Source: Leuconostoc citreum
GTDB lineage: Bacteria > Bacillota > Bacilli > Lactobacillales > Lactobacillaceae
Direction: 5' to 3'
NCBI RefSeq assembly: GCF_004354555.1
Contig: NZ_PUFH01000004.1
Location: 62,001 to 126,000, forward strand
Length of the DNA: 64,000 nucleotides
Part shown: positions 55,030 through 62,919 of the stretch, piece after piece
How the letters are laid out: every line of letters starts with the position of its first letter
Numbering within the stretch: the first letter of the stretch is position 1
Translations under genes and position numbers: made by a program
Notes under the pieces: generated by a model
Database searches by the model: none
Told to the model about the DNA's origin: nothing
What the model saw: only the letters and a program-made list of their open reading frames with translations

Positions 55030-56361
55030 ATGATTAATACTGTTAGCAAAAGTGCTAAGCATCATCATGATTTTGGGCAATTAGCAGATGGATATCTGAA
55101 AAAGACACCAATTTTCCAATTTGTCGTTGTCTCACTTATGTTTCCGTTGTGGGGAACAGCAGCAAGTTTGAATGATATTTTAATTACGCAGTTCAAAACT
55201 GTTTTTGAATTAAATGATGCAGCGACAGCTTTTGTTCAGTCTGCATTTTATGGCGGTTATTTTCTGGTAGCAATTCCAGCGAGCTTTGTGATTCGCAAAG
55301 CGTCTTATAAAGTAACGATAATGACAGGGTTAGTCGCCTATATTTTGGGCGCAGGGTTATTTTTTCCGGCTTCACGTGTAGCAACTTACTCAATGTTTTT
55401 AGTGGCGATTTTTGCGATTGCGATTGGCTTGTCCTTTCTTGAGACAGCAAGTGATACATATAGTTCCATGATGGGTCCCAAAAAGTATGCTAACCTACGT
55501 TTGAATATTTCACAAATCTTGAACCCAATAGGTAGTATTACGGGTATTTTGTTGGGTAAGTATTTGATTTTTGGTTCTGTGGGCAATTTATCAGAGAAAA
55601 TGTCTGGTATGCAAGGTGCAGAACGAATTGCATACGGTGAAAAAATGTTGCAGTTGACCTTGCAACCGTATAAATACATTTTGTTTGTCTTGATTGCGAT
55701 GTTGATTGTCTTGGCCTTTACTAAAATGCCAAGTGCTAAGCCAATTGTGGATGAAACGAAACACGCTAAAGTGCGTTTTAGTGAGTCCATTGCTTATTTG
55801 TTTCATAATTATCGGTTTAAAAAAGGTATTTTAGCGCAATTTATCTATGTCGGCATGCAGACAGCAGTTTGGTCATTTACCATTCGTCTAGCTTTGGTGA
55901 TGAATCACAGTATTTCTGATGCACAAGCGTCTAATTTTATGATTTACTCATATATTGTCTTTTTCCTTGGAAAGGTTGTAGCGACATGGCTATTTACTCA
56001 AATTAAGCCGACGCAAGTATTGACTGCTTATTCAATTTTAGGGACCTTATCACTACTGCTGGCAACATTTGCCCAGGGTATGATTGCTGTTTATGCAGCC
56101 GTTGGCGCCAGCTTCTTCTTTGGACCACAGTGGCCAACTATCTATGCGCATACCCTTGATAACGTCGCAGATAAGCGTCATACCGAGACAGCAGGTGCCA
56201 TTTTGGTCATGGCTATTGTTGGTGGTGCTGTGGTACCAGCTATCCAAGGACTTGTATCGGATGCGGTGGGTTCGATGCAACTATCATTTATCGTCCCTAC
56301 CGTAGCATTTGCTTTAGTCAGTTACTATTTTGCAACTGAAATCAAGCACGATATTGAATGA
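55030..56361 (+). CDS. MFS sugar permease (FucP/GluP-like)
   Basis: 443 residues with about 12 membrane segments. The start region QFVVVSLMFPLWGTAASLNDILI, ...QSAFYGGYFLVAIPASFVIRK and SFLETASDTYSSMM recall the fucose-H+ symporter branch of the MFS. GAGGAG precedes the ATG. Regulated by the upstream cre. No catabolic genes for fucose are adjacent, so the substrate is open. Confidence 0.88.
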   Translation: MINTVSKSAKHHHDFGQLADGYLKKTPIFQFVVVSLMFPLWGTAASLNDILITQFKTVFELNDAATAFVQSAFYGGYFLVAIPASFVIRKASYKVTIMTGLVAYILGAGLFFPASRVATYSMFLVAIFAIAIGLSFLETASDTYSSMMGPKKYANLRLNISQILNPIGSITGILLGKYLIFGSVGNLSEKMSGMQGAERIAYGEKMLQLTLQPYKYILFVLIAMLIVLAFTKMPSAKPIVDETKHAKVRFSESIAYLFHNYRFKKGILAQFIYVGMQTAVWSFTIRLALVMNHSISDAQASNFMIYSYIVFFLGKVVATWLFTQIKPTQVLTAYSILGTLSLLLATFAQGMIAVYAAVGASFFFGPQWPTIYAHTLDNVADKRHTETAGAILVMAIVGGAVVPAIQGLVSDAVGSMQLSFIVPTVAFALVSYYFATEIKHDIE

Positions 56362-56382
56362 TTGAACGAAATGGAGAAACTC

Positions 56383-56769
56383 ATGGCAATCAATGACTAT
56401 TTTACTGGGATACAACATGTTGGCATACCAACTCAGAATTTAGAGGCAACAATAGCCTTTTATGAAACAATTGGCTTCAAAAAATCCGGTTTATTTCGAA
56501 ATAATGACAGTCGTTGTGCTTTCATGCAATTTAATAATCTCGTTATTGAGACATGGGAGGGCGATACAATAAATCATGCGGGGGCAATTAACCACATATC
56601 TTTGAATGCAACAGACATTGATAAAGCCTTTGCAGCTGTTAAAGCAGCTGGTTTGATGTTGGTGGATCAAGAGATACAAAGTATCCCTACTTTCTGGGAA
56701 AATGGCATACGTTACTTTAACATTTTGGGACCGAATCAAGAAACGATTGAGTTTTGTCAAATTTTATAA
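56383..56769 (+). CDS. VOC/glyoxalase-like protein
   Basis: 128 residues, one VOC module pair: IQHVGIPTQNLEATIAFYETIGF at the N-terminus and FNILGPNQETIEFCQ at the C-terminus, with metal-ligand positions His and Glu in these strands. ATG 56383 is chosen because GGAGA precedes it; the TTG at 56362 is rejected. It follows the permease by 21 bp and may be co-transcribed. Substrate unknown. Confidence 0.85.
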   Translation: MAINDYFTGIQHVGIPTQNLEATIAFYETIGFKKSGLFRNNDSRCAFMQFNNLVIETWEGDTINHAGAINHISLNATDIDKAFAAVKAAGLMLVDQEIQSIPTFWENGIRYFNILGPNQETIEFCQIL

Positions 56770-56773
56770 CTAA

Positions 56774-56804
56774 AAAAAGACACATAGCCTATATGTGTCT
56801 TTTT
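56774..56804. terminator. bidirectional terminator between VOC gene and thioredoxin gene
   Basis: AAAAAGACACATA with TATGTGTCTTTTT, A-run left and T-run right. The end of the converging thioredoxin gene lies at its edge. Confidence 0.9.
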
Positions 56805-57132
56805 AATTCAACGTCCTTTGGTACCAATCGAGAATTTGTTTTGGTGTGAGCCGCTCGCCGTGGCCAATGCGAGATATTTCTTTACCATTCTCAAACAAAA
56901 CAAAAGATGGAATGCCACGTAAATTATATGCTGTTGCAACGTCCAGGTTATCATCACGATCAGCATCGAACCAGTTTGCTGTTTGGCTAACAGTGTCTTT
57001 AATATTTTGGATGAATGGTTTAATAGCACGGCAATCGCCACACCAATCCGCTGAAAGAAACATGACATTACGACCAGGCTTGTGAATATTTTCTGTCACA
57101 ACAGCGTTGGTATTTTTGACAGGTTGATACAT
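56803..57132 (-). CDS. thioredoxin-family protein
   Basis: 109 residues from the minus-strand ATG at 57132, behind TAAGGAGA. Redox motif WCGDC near residue 38, cis-Pro in GIPSFVLF. Similar small thioredoxins (YbbN/TrxA-like) keep the cytoplasm reduced. The CGDC form differs from the CGPC of classical thioredoxin, so partner or potential may differ. Confidence 0.88.
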   Translation of the reverse strand: MYQPVKNTNAVVTENIHKPGRNVMFLSADWCGDCRAIKPFIQNIKDTVSQTANWFDADRDDNLDVATAYNLRGIPSFVLFENGKEISRIGHGERLTPKQILDWYQRTLN

Positions 57133-57248
57133 GGTTATTCTCCTTAGTGACATTATTTTTGAAAAGTATACCACAAATTCTAATGGATAATATTTTTTAT
57201 GTTTGTGAGTTTAAAATGATAAAAATAAAAAAAAGATTTGAAAAATGT

Positions 57249-57277
57249 TTGACATCACACAAATATTGCGTTAAAGT
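57249..57277 (+). promoter_or_regulatory. promoter of the met operon
   Basis: TTGACA (57249-57254), 17-bp spacer, TAAAGT (57272-57277). Transcription begins near 57284, at the foot of the T-box leader. Confidence 0.75.
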
Positions 57278-57283
57278 ATAAAC

Positions 57284-57613
57284 AACATAAACGTTGATGA
57301 GATAAGTATACTATTTAATCTTAATGAGAGAGCCCGTATTTGGTGTAAGCGGGTAAGTGCGGATAGTCGAAAATGGTCTTGGAGTTTTTTATGGAGATGA
57401 GCCAGCGAGCACTCATATGTGTGACGTAGTAAGTTGAAATCGAGGGTGTTCGTTAACGCACGACGTATAACCAAAAGTATTCACAGATGTTCTCGACGAA
57501 TACTTTGAGGCGTACGATTAAGGTGTTGTGCGGAAGCACAACATGAACACAGGGTGGTAACACGTGTATTGAACGTCCCGTAGTCTAGCAATCTAGACTA
57601 CGGGATTTTTTTG
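57284..57613 (+). ncRNA. T-box leader, methionine specific, for metA operon
   Basis: T-box core AGGGTGGTAACACG at 57551-57564. Terminator CCCGTAGTCTAG (57577-57588) with CTAGACTACGGG (57593-57604), then seven T. Stem I has the AGTA loop-E motif after GAGATA and the distal GGTGTAAG loop. The specifier is read as ATG (57373-57375), in GAAAATGGTCT, the same setting as in the second T-box. Uncharged tRNA-Met would turn on the operon. Confidence 0.92.
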
Positions 57614-57641
57614 TTAACAGCAGGACCAGGAGGGGTAAACA

Positions 57642-58523
57642 GTGAGTGTGACATTGCAAAATGGCTTATTACGTAGAAAAAAAATAATTGTGGGGGAATT
57701 TAATATTTTAGCACCGACGTTGAATATTTTGGTGGTTAATTTAATGCCAAATCGATTACAGACAGAAAAACAATTTGTGGCACATTTGGCATCACAACGT
57801 ATTAATATCAGGCTGACTTTTGCAGTGCCAACTGCGCATAAAGTGAAGCATGAGAGTAATTTAATTAAAGGACATTATGTCACGCTAGATGATATTTGGC
57901 AAGAATACTTTGACGGTCTCATTGTAACTGGTGCGCCAGTTGATCAAGTTCCCTTTGAATCAATTGACTATTGGTCTGAATTTCAGAAGTTATTGTTTTG
58001 GCGTCAATCTCATGTGTCTGAAAGCTTATTTACTTGTTGGGCAGCCTATGGTGCTGGTTACGTTGAAAAAATTTTTCCGGTTGAATCAGTAGTACACAAA
58101 ATTTTTGGTGTCTATCAAGCAAGTGTGGCAAGTGATAATCAACACCCAGAATTAGTGCAGAATATTGACCAGCTGATCATGCCACACTCTCGTTATTTTA
58201 CAATTCCAGATGACAATGTGTCCAAGAACTTAAGGATTGCAGGGAACAATCAAGTAGGAACAGTGTTGTTAAGAGATGCATCGCGACATTCCACTTATAC
58301 CACTGGGCATTTAGAATATGACACGAATACCCTGCAAACTGAATATTATAGGGATATTCAGCAAGGCGTTCTACCACAAAAACCAGAAAATTATGATAGT
58401 TTTGGTCAACCTAACAATACATGGCATGTAAGCGCTAAAAGTTTTTTCGGCAATTGGACTAAGCTATTGCTGATGCAGAAACATTTGCCTGAAACTGTTG
58501 ATTACATCACTGCACTCGGATAA
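57642..58523 (+). CDS. metA: homoserine O-acyltransferase (MetA family)
   Basis: 293 residues, GTG start behind AGGAGGGG. Catalytic Cys132 is in LFTCWAAYGAGY; PHSRYF and TGHLEYD carry the other conserved His/Glu residues. In this family the residue after TGAPV decides donor use: Glu favours acetyl-CoA and Gly favours succinyl-CoA. Here it is Asp, so acetyl-CoA is the likelier donor. First gene of the T-box controlled met operon. Confidence 0.93.
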   Translation: MSVTLQNGLLRRKKIIVGEFNILAPTLNILVVNLMPNRLQTEKQFVAHLASQRINIRLTFAVPTAHKVKHESNLIKGHYVTLDDIWQEYFDGLIVTGAPVDQVPFESIDYWSEFQKLLFWRQSHVSESLFTCWAAYGAGYVEKIFPVESVVHKIFGVYQASVASDNQHPELVQNIDQLIMPHSRYFTIPDDNVSKNLRIAGNNQVGTVLLRDASRHSTYTTGHLEYDTNTLQTEYYRDIQQGVLPQKPENYDSFGQPNNTWHVSAKSFFGNWTKLLLMQKHLPETVDYITALG

Positions 58524-58538
58524 AAGGAGCCTTTGAAT

Positions 58539-59648
58539 ATGGGATTAAGTATTGATACTGTTTTAGCACAAGCAGGGAATGGTAGTGATGATGACAAAAC
58601 TGGTGCGATTGTGACGCCATTATATTTTTCAACGGCTTATCGGCATCCTAGTTTGGGCGAATCAACTGGATTTGATTATGCACGTTTAACCACCCCGACA
58701 CGAGCTGTACTTGAACAACAACTTGCATTATTAGAGAAAGGGGTGCAAGCTTTTGCAACTAGTTCGGGTATGTCAGCGATTGATTTAGTTTTTGAAACTT
58801 GTCTTAAAAGTGGCGACCATTTTTTGACGAGTGATGATTTATACGGTGGGACATATCGTTATTTTGATGCCATTGTATCTCAAAGTCAGATCACCTATGA
58901 CACATTTGATACTGTTTCTCATCTGATGCAAAAGCTTCAGTCGAACACGCGATTGATTTGGCTTGAAACACCCTCTAATCCAATGATGAAAGTGATAGAT
59001 ATCGTAGAGTTATGTAGACAGGTACGTCGTGTCAGTCCAGATATTGTGATTGCTGTGGATAATACATTTTTAACACCAATTTTTCAACAGCCTTTAGCAT
59101 TGGGGGCAGATATTGTTGTCCATTCTGCAACAAAATATTTAGGTGGACATAATGATTTATTAGCTGGCGCGGTCATTGCCGGTAACCAGTTGCTTGCCAA
59201 ACAGTTGACGGATACACTCATAACACATGGACAAGTGTTGGATAATTTTAGTGCTTGGCTGCTGATTCGTAGTTTGAAAACTTTGCACCTGAGAATGGCA
59301 CGGCACAATGAAAATGGCCAGTATCTAGCTAAGAAACTTCTGAATGTAGCTGGTATAACTAGTGTAAAGTACGCAGGAGTAGGCGGTATGATAAGCTTCT
59401 ATTTGGCTAAAGGATATGATGTTAATCGCTTTTTAACACGATTACAACTTGCTTCGTTTGCTGAAAGTTTAGGCGGACCAGAGACGTTAATTACAATACC
59501 AGCAATACAAACACATCATGATATGACCATTGAAAAGCGCGAAGCATTAGGCATAACAGACCAGCTTGTCCGTGTTAGTGCCGGTTTGGAAAACAAATTA
59601 GATATATTTGAAGATATTGAACAAGCAGTGGTGGGGGCAAAACTATGA
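58539..59648 (+). CDS. cystathionine gamma-synthase-like PLP enzyme
   Basis: 369 residues of the Cys/Met metabolism PLP family. The Schiff-base Lys199 is in VVHSATKYLGGH; DYARLTTPTRAVLEQQL near the N-terminus and SLGGPETLI are typical. As the first of two paralogues behind metA, it most likely makes cystathionine (or homocysteine) from acylhomoserine. ATG 58539 fits the AAAAGGAG site better than TTG 58533. Overlaps the next gene by 4 bp. Confidence 0.88.
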   Translation: MGLSIDTVLAQAGNGSDDDKTGAIVTPLYFSTAYRHPSLGESTGFDYARLTTPTRAVLEQQLALLEKGVQAFATSSGMSAIDLVFETCLKSGDHFLTSDDLYGGTYRYFDAIVSQSQITYDTFDTVSHLMQKLQSNTRLIWLETPSNPMMKVIDIVELCRQVRRVSPDIVIAVDNTFLTPIFQQPLALGADIVVHSATKYLGGHNDLLAGAVIAGNQLLAKQLTDTLITHGQVLDNFSAWLLIRSLKTLHLRMARHNENGQYLAKKLLNVAGITSVKYAGVGGMISFYLAKGYDVNRFLTRLQLASFAESLGGPETLITIPAIQTHHDMTIEKREALGITDQLVRVSAGLENKLDIFEDIEQAVVGAKL

Positions 59649-60796
59649 GTGATTGGACAGATATTATTCACGTTGCAACAACACATGACCCATTATCTGG
59701 CGCCATCAATACGCCAATACAGCTCAGCTCTACTTTTCATCAATCATCTTTTAATGATTTTGGTGAGTTTGATTATGCACGGTCTGGGAACCCAACACGT
59801 GCATCAGGCGAAATAGCAATTGCGACACTCGAACATGGCACGCATGGATTTCTTTTTAGTACGGGGATGGCAGCTATTAGTAGTGTCTTGTTTACCTTAT
59901 CTGCTGGTGATCATATTGTTGTGAGCAAGCATGTTTATGGTGGTACTTTCCGTGTACTAGAAGATATCCTACCACGATGGGGAATTACACATGATTTTGT
60001 CGACTTTGCTGATGTGGCAGCTGTTACAAAAGCCATTAAGCCAAATACGAAAGCATTATATATTGAAACACCTTCAAATCCAACATTACAAGTTACCGAT
60101 ATTAAAGCTATTGTTGCTGTCGCAAAAAAGCATCATCTGCTAACAATTGCGGATAATACCTTTTTATCACCATTTTTGCAGCGACCATTGGATTTGGGTG
60201 TTGATATTGTTGTCCATTCTGCGACTAAGTTTCTAGCTGGTCATTCGGATATATTGGCTGGTGCTGTTGTCGTTAAACAGAAAGCATTAGCTGATCGCAT
60301 TTATTTTATTCAAAATGCGGTTGGTGCTACCCTTGGTGTGTTTGATACATGGCTGCTGTTGCGTGGTATGAAGACGTTAGCCGTACGGATGACGCAATCC
60401 AGTCAGTCCGCTAAAAAAATTGCCACTTTTTTAGCTCAGCACGATAAAGTTAGCCGTATATTATATCCCGGCTTATCAACGCATCAAGGTTATGATATTC
60501 AGCTATCACAGGCTAAAAACGGTGGTGCAGTTCTCAGCTTTGATGTCGGTAGCCAGCATAATGCACAAACTGTTGTTGCTAATTTGAAAATACCTGTATT
60601 CTCGGTCAGTTTGGGTGGTGTCGAAAGTATCATTAGTTATCCGCCAAAAATGAGCCATGCAGAATTAACAACAACACAATTATTAGAAAACGGAATTTCT
60701 CCTGGTTTACTCAGATTATCCGTAGGATTAGAATCTGCCGATGATCTCATAAATGATTTAAATCAGGCATTAAACAAGATAAAAAAAGGAGCATGA
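59645..60796 (+). CDS. cystathionine beta-lyase-like PLP enzyme
   Basis: 383 residues, paralogue of the preceding protein. Lys195 in VVHSATKFLAGH holds PLP; DYARSGNPTR and SLGGVESIISYP match the family. By order it would cleave cystathionine to homocysteine. Which of the two is synthase and which is lyase is inferred from order and not proven. Confidence 0.86.
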   Translation: MSDWTDIIHVATTHDPLSGAINTPIQLSSTFHQSSFNDFGEFDYARSGNPTRASGEIAIATLEHGTHGFLFSTGMAAISSVLFTLSAGDHIVVSKHVYGGTFRVLEDILPRWGITHDFVDFADVAAVTKAIKPNTKALYIETPSNPTLQVTDIKAIVAVAKKHHLLTIADNTFLSPFLQRPLDLGVDIVVHSATKFLAGHSDILAGAVVVKQKALADRIYFIQNAVGATLGVFDTWLLLRGMKTLAVRMTQSSQSAKKIATFLAQHDKVSRILYPGLSTHQGYDIQLSQAKNGGAVLSFDVGSQHNAQTVVANLKIPVFSVSLGGVESIISYPPKMSHAELTTTQLLENGISPGLLRLSVGLESADDLINDLNQALNKIKKGA

Positions 60797-60801
60797 TAAC
60801 T

Positions 60802-61923
60802 ATGACACAGGCAGGAAAATTAAACTATCATTTCGATCAAGTGGGGTCATATTTACGACCTGAAAACTTAAAGATAGCGCGTGAACAATACGCAAATGGT
60901 GATATTTCAAAAGAAGATTTATTAACAGTACAACATGCTGAGATTAAAAAACTTGTCGCCCAGCAAGTGGCTGCCGGCTTAAAGGCTGTCACTGATGGCG
61001 AATTTAATCGGTCGTGGTGGCATCTCGATTTTCTAGGGAACTTGGGTGGTTTTGAATTTTACGATCAAGTAGATTCTTACAAATTTCATGGTGAAAAAAC
61101 ACGATCAACCAATATACGACTAAATGGCAAGGTTCATGCTAATTTAAAGCATCCGTTCTTTGAAGATTTTGACTATTTAAAACGCATTGTACCTGATGGT
61201 ATTGAAGTTAAGCAAACCATACCGTCGCCAAGTTTGATTATCAACCGCGATCAACGGTCAGATGCATGGGCACAATACTATGACAACTGGTCTGATTTTC
61301 TCGATGACTTAGCGCAAGCTTACCATGATACACTGCAGCAATTTTATGACTTGGGTGCACGTTATATTCAGCTTGATGATACAACTTGGGCTTACTTGAT
61401 TGCACAGCTCAACGCTTACCGTGATGATCCAGTTGGCCGTGCGCCATTTGAACAAATAGCAGCAGATGATGTGTATGTCATTAATAAAGCCATAGCAGGT
61501 TTGCCAGAAGATTTAAAGTTATCGACGCACATTTGTCGTGGAAATTTCAAATCCACTTACTTATTTGAGGGTGGTTATCAACCAGTAGCTCAATATCTTG
61601 GACAATTAAATTATGATGCTTTTTTCTTAGAATATGATAATGATCGTTCAGGTGACTTTGAACCACTGAAAGCGATTTACAATAACCGGCCAAATGTTGA
61701 AATTGTATTAGGTCTATTAACGTCTAAATCAGCTGATTTAGAATCCTCACAAGAGGTTATTGCGCGTATTGACGAGGCAGCAGCTATTATTCCAAGATCT
61801 CAGTTAGCGCTATCCACGCAATGTGGCTTCTCATCAACAGAAGAAGGCAACATTTTAACAATTGCTGATCAATGGCGTAAGTTAGCCTTGGTCAAAAGCA
61901 TTGCTGATCAAGCTTTAGGGTAA
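60802..61923 (+). CDS. cobalamin-independent methionine synthase C-domain protein (MetE-like)
   Basis: 373 residues, so only the C-terminal catalytic barrel of MetE (full MetE is about 750). Zinc ligands are visible: His/Cys in LSTHICRGNF and Cys in TQCGFSSTEEGN; N-terminal VGSYLRPENLK. It may methylate homocysteine with a donor other than polyglutamyl-folate, or need a separate N-domain. AAAGGAG lies 10 bp from ATG 60802; ATG 60793 is too close. Confidence 0.88.
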   Translation: MTQAGKLNYHFDQVGSYLRPENLKIAREQYANGDISKEDLLTVQHAEIKKLVAQQVAAGLKAVTDGEFNRSWWHLDFLGNLGGFEFYDQVDSYKFHGEKTRSTNIRLNGKVHANLKHPFFEDFDYLKRIVPDGIEVKQTIPSPSLIINRDQRSDAWAQYYDNWSDFLDDLAQAYHDTLQQFYDLGARYIQLDDTTWAYLIAQLNAYRDDPVGRAPFEQIAADDVYVINKAIAGLPEDLKLSTHICRGNFKSTYLFEGGYQPVAQYLGQLNYDAFFLEYDNDRSGDFEPLKAIYNNRPNVEIVLGLLTSKSADLESSQEVIARIDEAAAIIPRSQLALSTQCGFSSTEEGNILTIADQWRKLALVKSIADQALG

Positions 61924-61935
61924 AAATAATATCAT

Positions 61936-61964
61936 TTGTTGTCGCTAACCGAGGCGCGTATACT
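61936..61964 (+). promoter_or_regulatory. promoter of luxS
   Basis: TTGTTG (61936-61941), 17 bp, TATACT (61959-61964). An inverted repeat TAACC ... GGTTA flanks the -10 and could bind a regulator. Confidence 0.6.
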
Positions 61965-61995
61965 TAGGTTAACGCATTATTAAAAGGAGAAAATT

Positions 61996-62472
61996 ATGTC
62001 AGAAACAGTTGTTGAAAGTTTCACACTAGACCATACAAAGGTTAAAGCACCTTATGTTCGTGTCATCGAGACACAAAGTGGCCCAAATGGTGGAACCATT
62101 ACTAATTACGATTTACGCTTAACCCAGCCTAATGAAACGGCTATCGAAACTGGGGGATTGCATACGCTAGAACATCTTTTTGCTGGCTTAGTGCGTGATG
62201 AAATTGATGGCATTATTGATATGTCGCCATTTGGCTGCCGTACTGGGTTTCATGTCATTTCTTGGGTAAATTATGATTCAGAAACTTTGGCCAAGGTCTT
62301 TAAGAAAGTCTTGGAAAAAATAGCCAGTGATGATATTACTGAGGTACCTGCTGCGGAAATTGAGAGTTGTGGTAACTATAAAGATCATAGCTTACATTCT
62401 GCTAAAGAATGGGCCAAACTAATTTTGGCTCAAGGCATTTCAAGTGATGCGTTCGAACGTCATGTTGTATAA
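61996..62472 (+). CDS. luxS: S-ribosylhomocysteine lyase
   Basis: 158 residues. Metal ligands His56 and His60 (HTLEH) and the later Cys in ESCGNYKDH; the catalytic Cys in PFGCRTGFH. Recycles S-ribosylhomocysteine to homocysteine and the AI-2 precursor, feeding the methionine genes on both sides. AAAAGGAGA precedes the ATG. Confidence 0.97.
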   Translation: MSETVVESFTLDHTKVKAPYVRVIETQSGPNGGTITNYDLRLTQPNETAIETGGLHTLEHLFAGLVRDEIDGIIDMSPFGCRTGFHVISWVNYDSETLAKVFKKVLEKIASDDITEVPAAEIESCGNYKDHSLHSAKEWAKLILAQGISSDAFERHVV

Positions 62473-62479
62473 GTATTAA

Positions 62480-62747
62480 AAATAGCCGAGATGAGTAATT
62501 GTGTCATACACTAAACAGAGAGTTCAAGTTGGCTGAAATTGAACAGGGTAGCACTATGAATATGGTCTCGGTATATTATTGGTTACTATTGTGAGCTGAA
62601 TAAACAGTTAGCATTAGTCGGTGAGCGCGTTATTGCTTGGTTAATTGGAATGATCCGATTAACAATGAGATATACCTGTGTATATAAACGCTGGGTGGTA
62701 ACACGATCACACGTCCCGCAGTCTAATAATTTAGACTGCGGTTTTTT
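62480..62747 (+). ncRNA. T-box leader, methionine specific, second copy
   Basis: Stem I closes with CCGAGA (62486-62491) and TCTCGG (62566-62571). The specifier ATG is at 62562-62564, in GAATATGG, opposite the AGTA motif. T-box core GGGTGGTAACACG at 62693-62705. Terminator CCGCAGTCTAA (62716-62726) with TTAGACTGCGG (62731-62741) and six T. Confidence 0.93.
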
Positions 62748-62772
62748 ATTAGTCAAATGAAACGGGTGGTAG

Positions 62773-62865
62773 ATGATGAAGAAGCAAATAATCTATTATT
62801 TACATGCCAATCAAGTTGTCACTGCTATCTTTCTTTGTGGGGATGGCGCACAGGTTGACTGCTAA
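62773..62865 (+). CDS. small ORF between T-box 2 and the second MetE-like gene (30 aa)
   Basis: ATG 62773 with GGGTGG upstream, 30 codons, TAA 62863-62865. Mildly hydrophobic with two Cys near the end. No family recognised. It may be chance, a micropeptide, or a remnant. It is the only candidate in the 170 bp between the T-box terminator and the next gene. Confidence 0.3.
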   Translation: MMKKQIIYYLHANQVVTAIFLCGDGAQVDC

Positions 62866-62919
62866 GCGTTAAAACACTATTTAAGCGGAAAAAATTAATA
62901 TTTGAAAAAGGTAAAGTAT

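Noticed and set aside
57405-57420. AGC read as a serine specifier in the first T-box, from pairing of ATGAG with CTCAT
   Set aside because: Alignment with the second T-box places the specifier loop at GAAAATGGTCT with ATG, and the downstream genes are methionine genes.
57271-57474. Minus-strand ORF of 67 codons
   Set aside because: Lies across the T-box leader, where stem I structure explains the sequence; no ribosome site.
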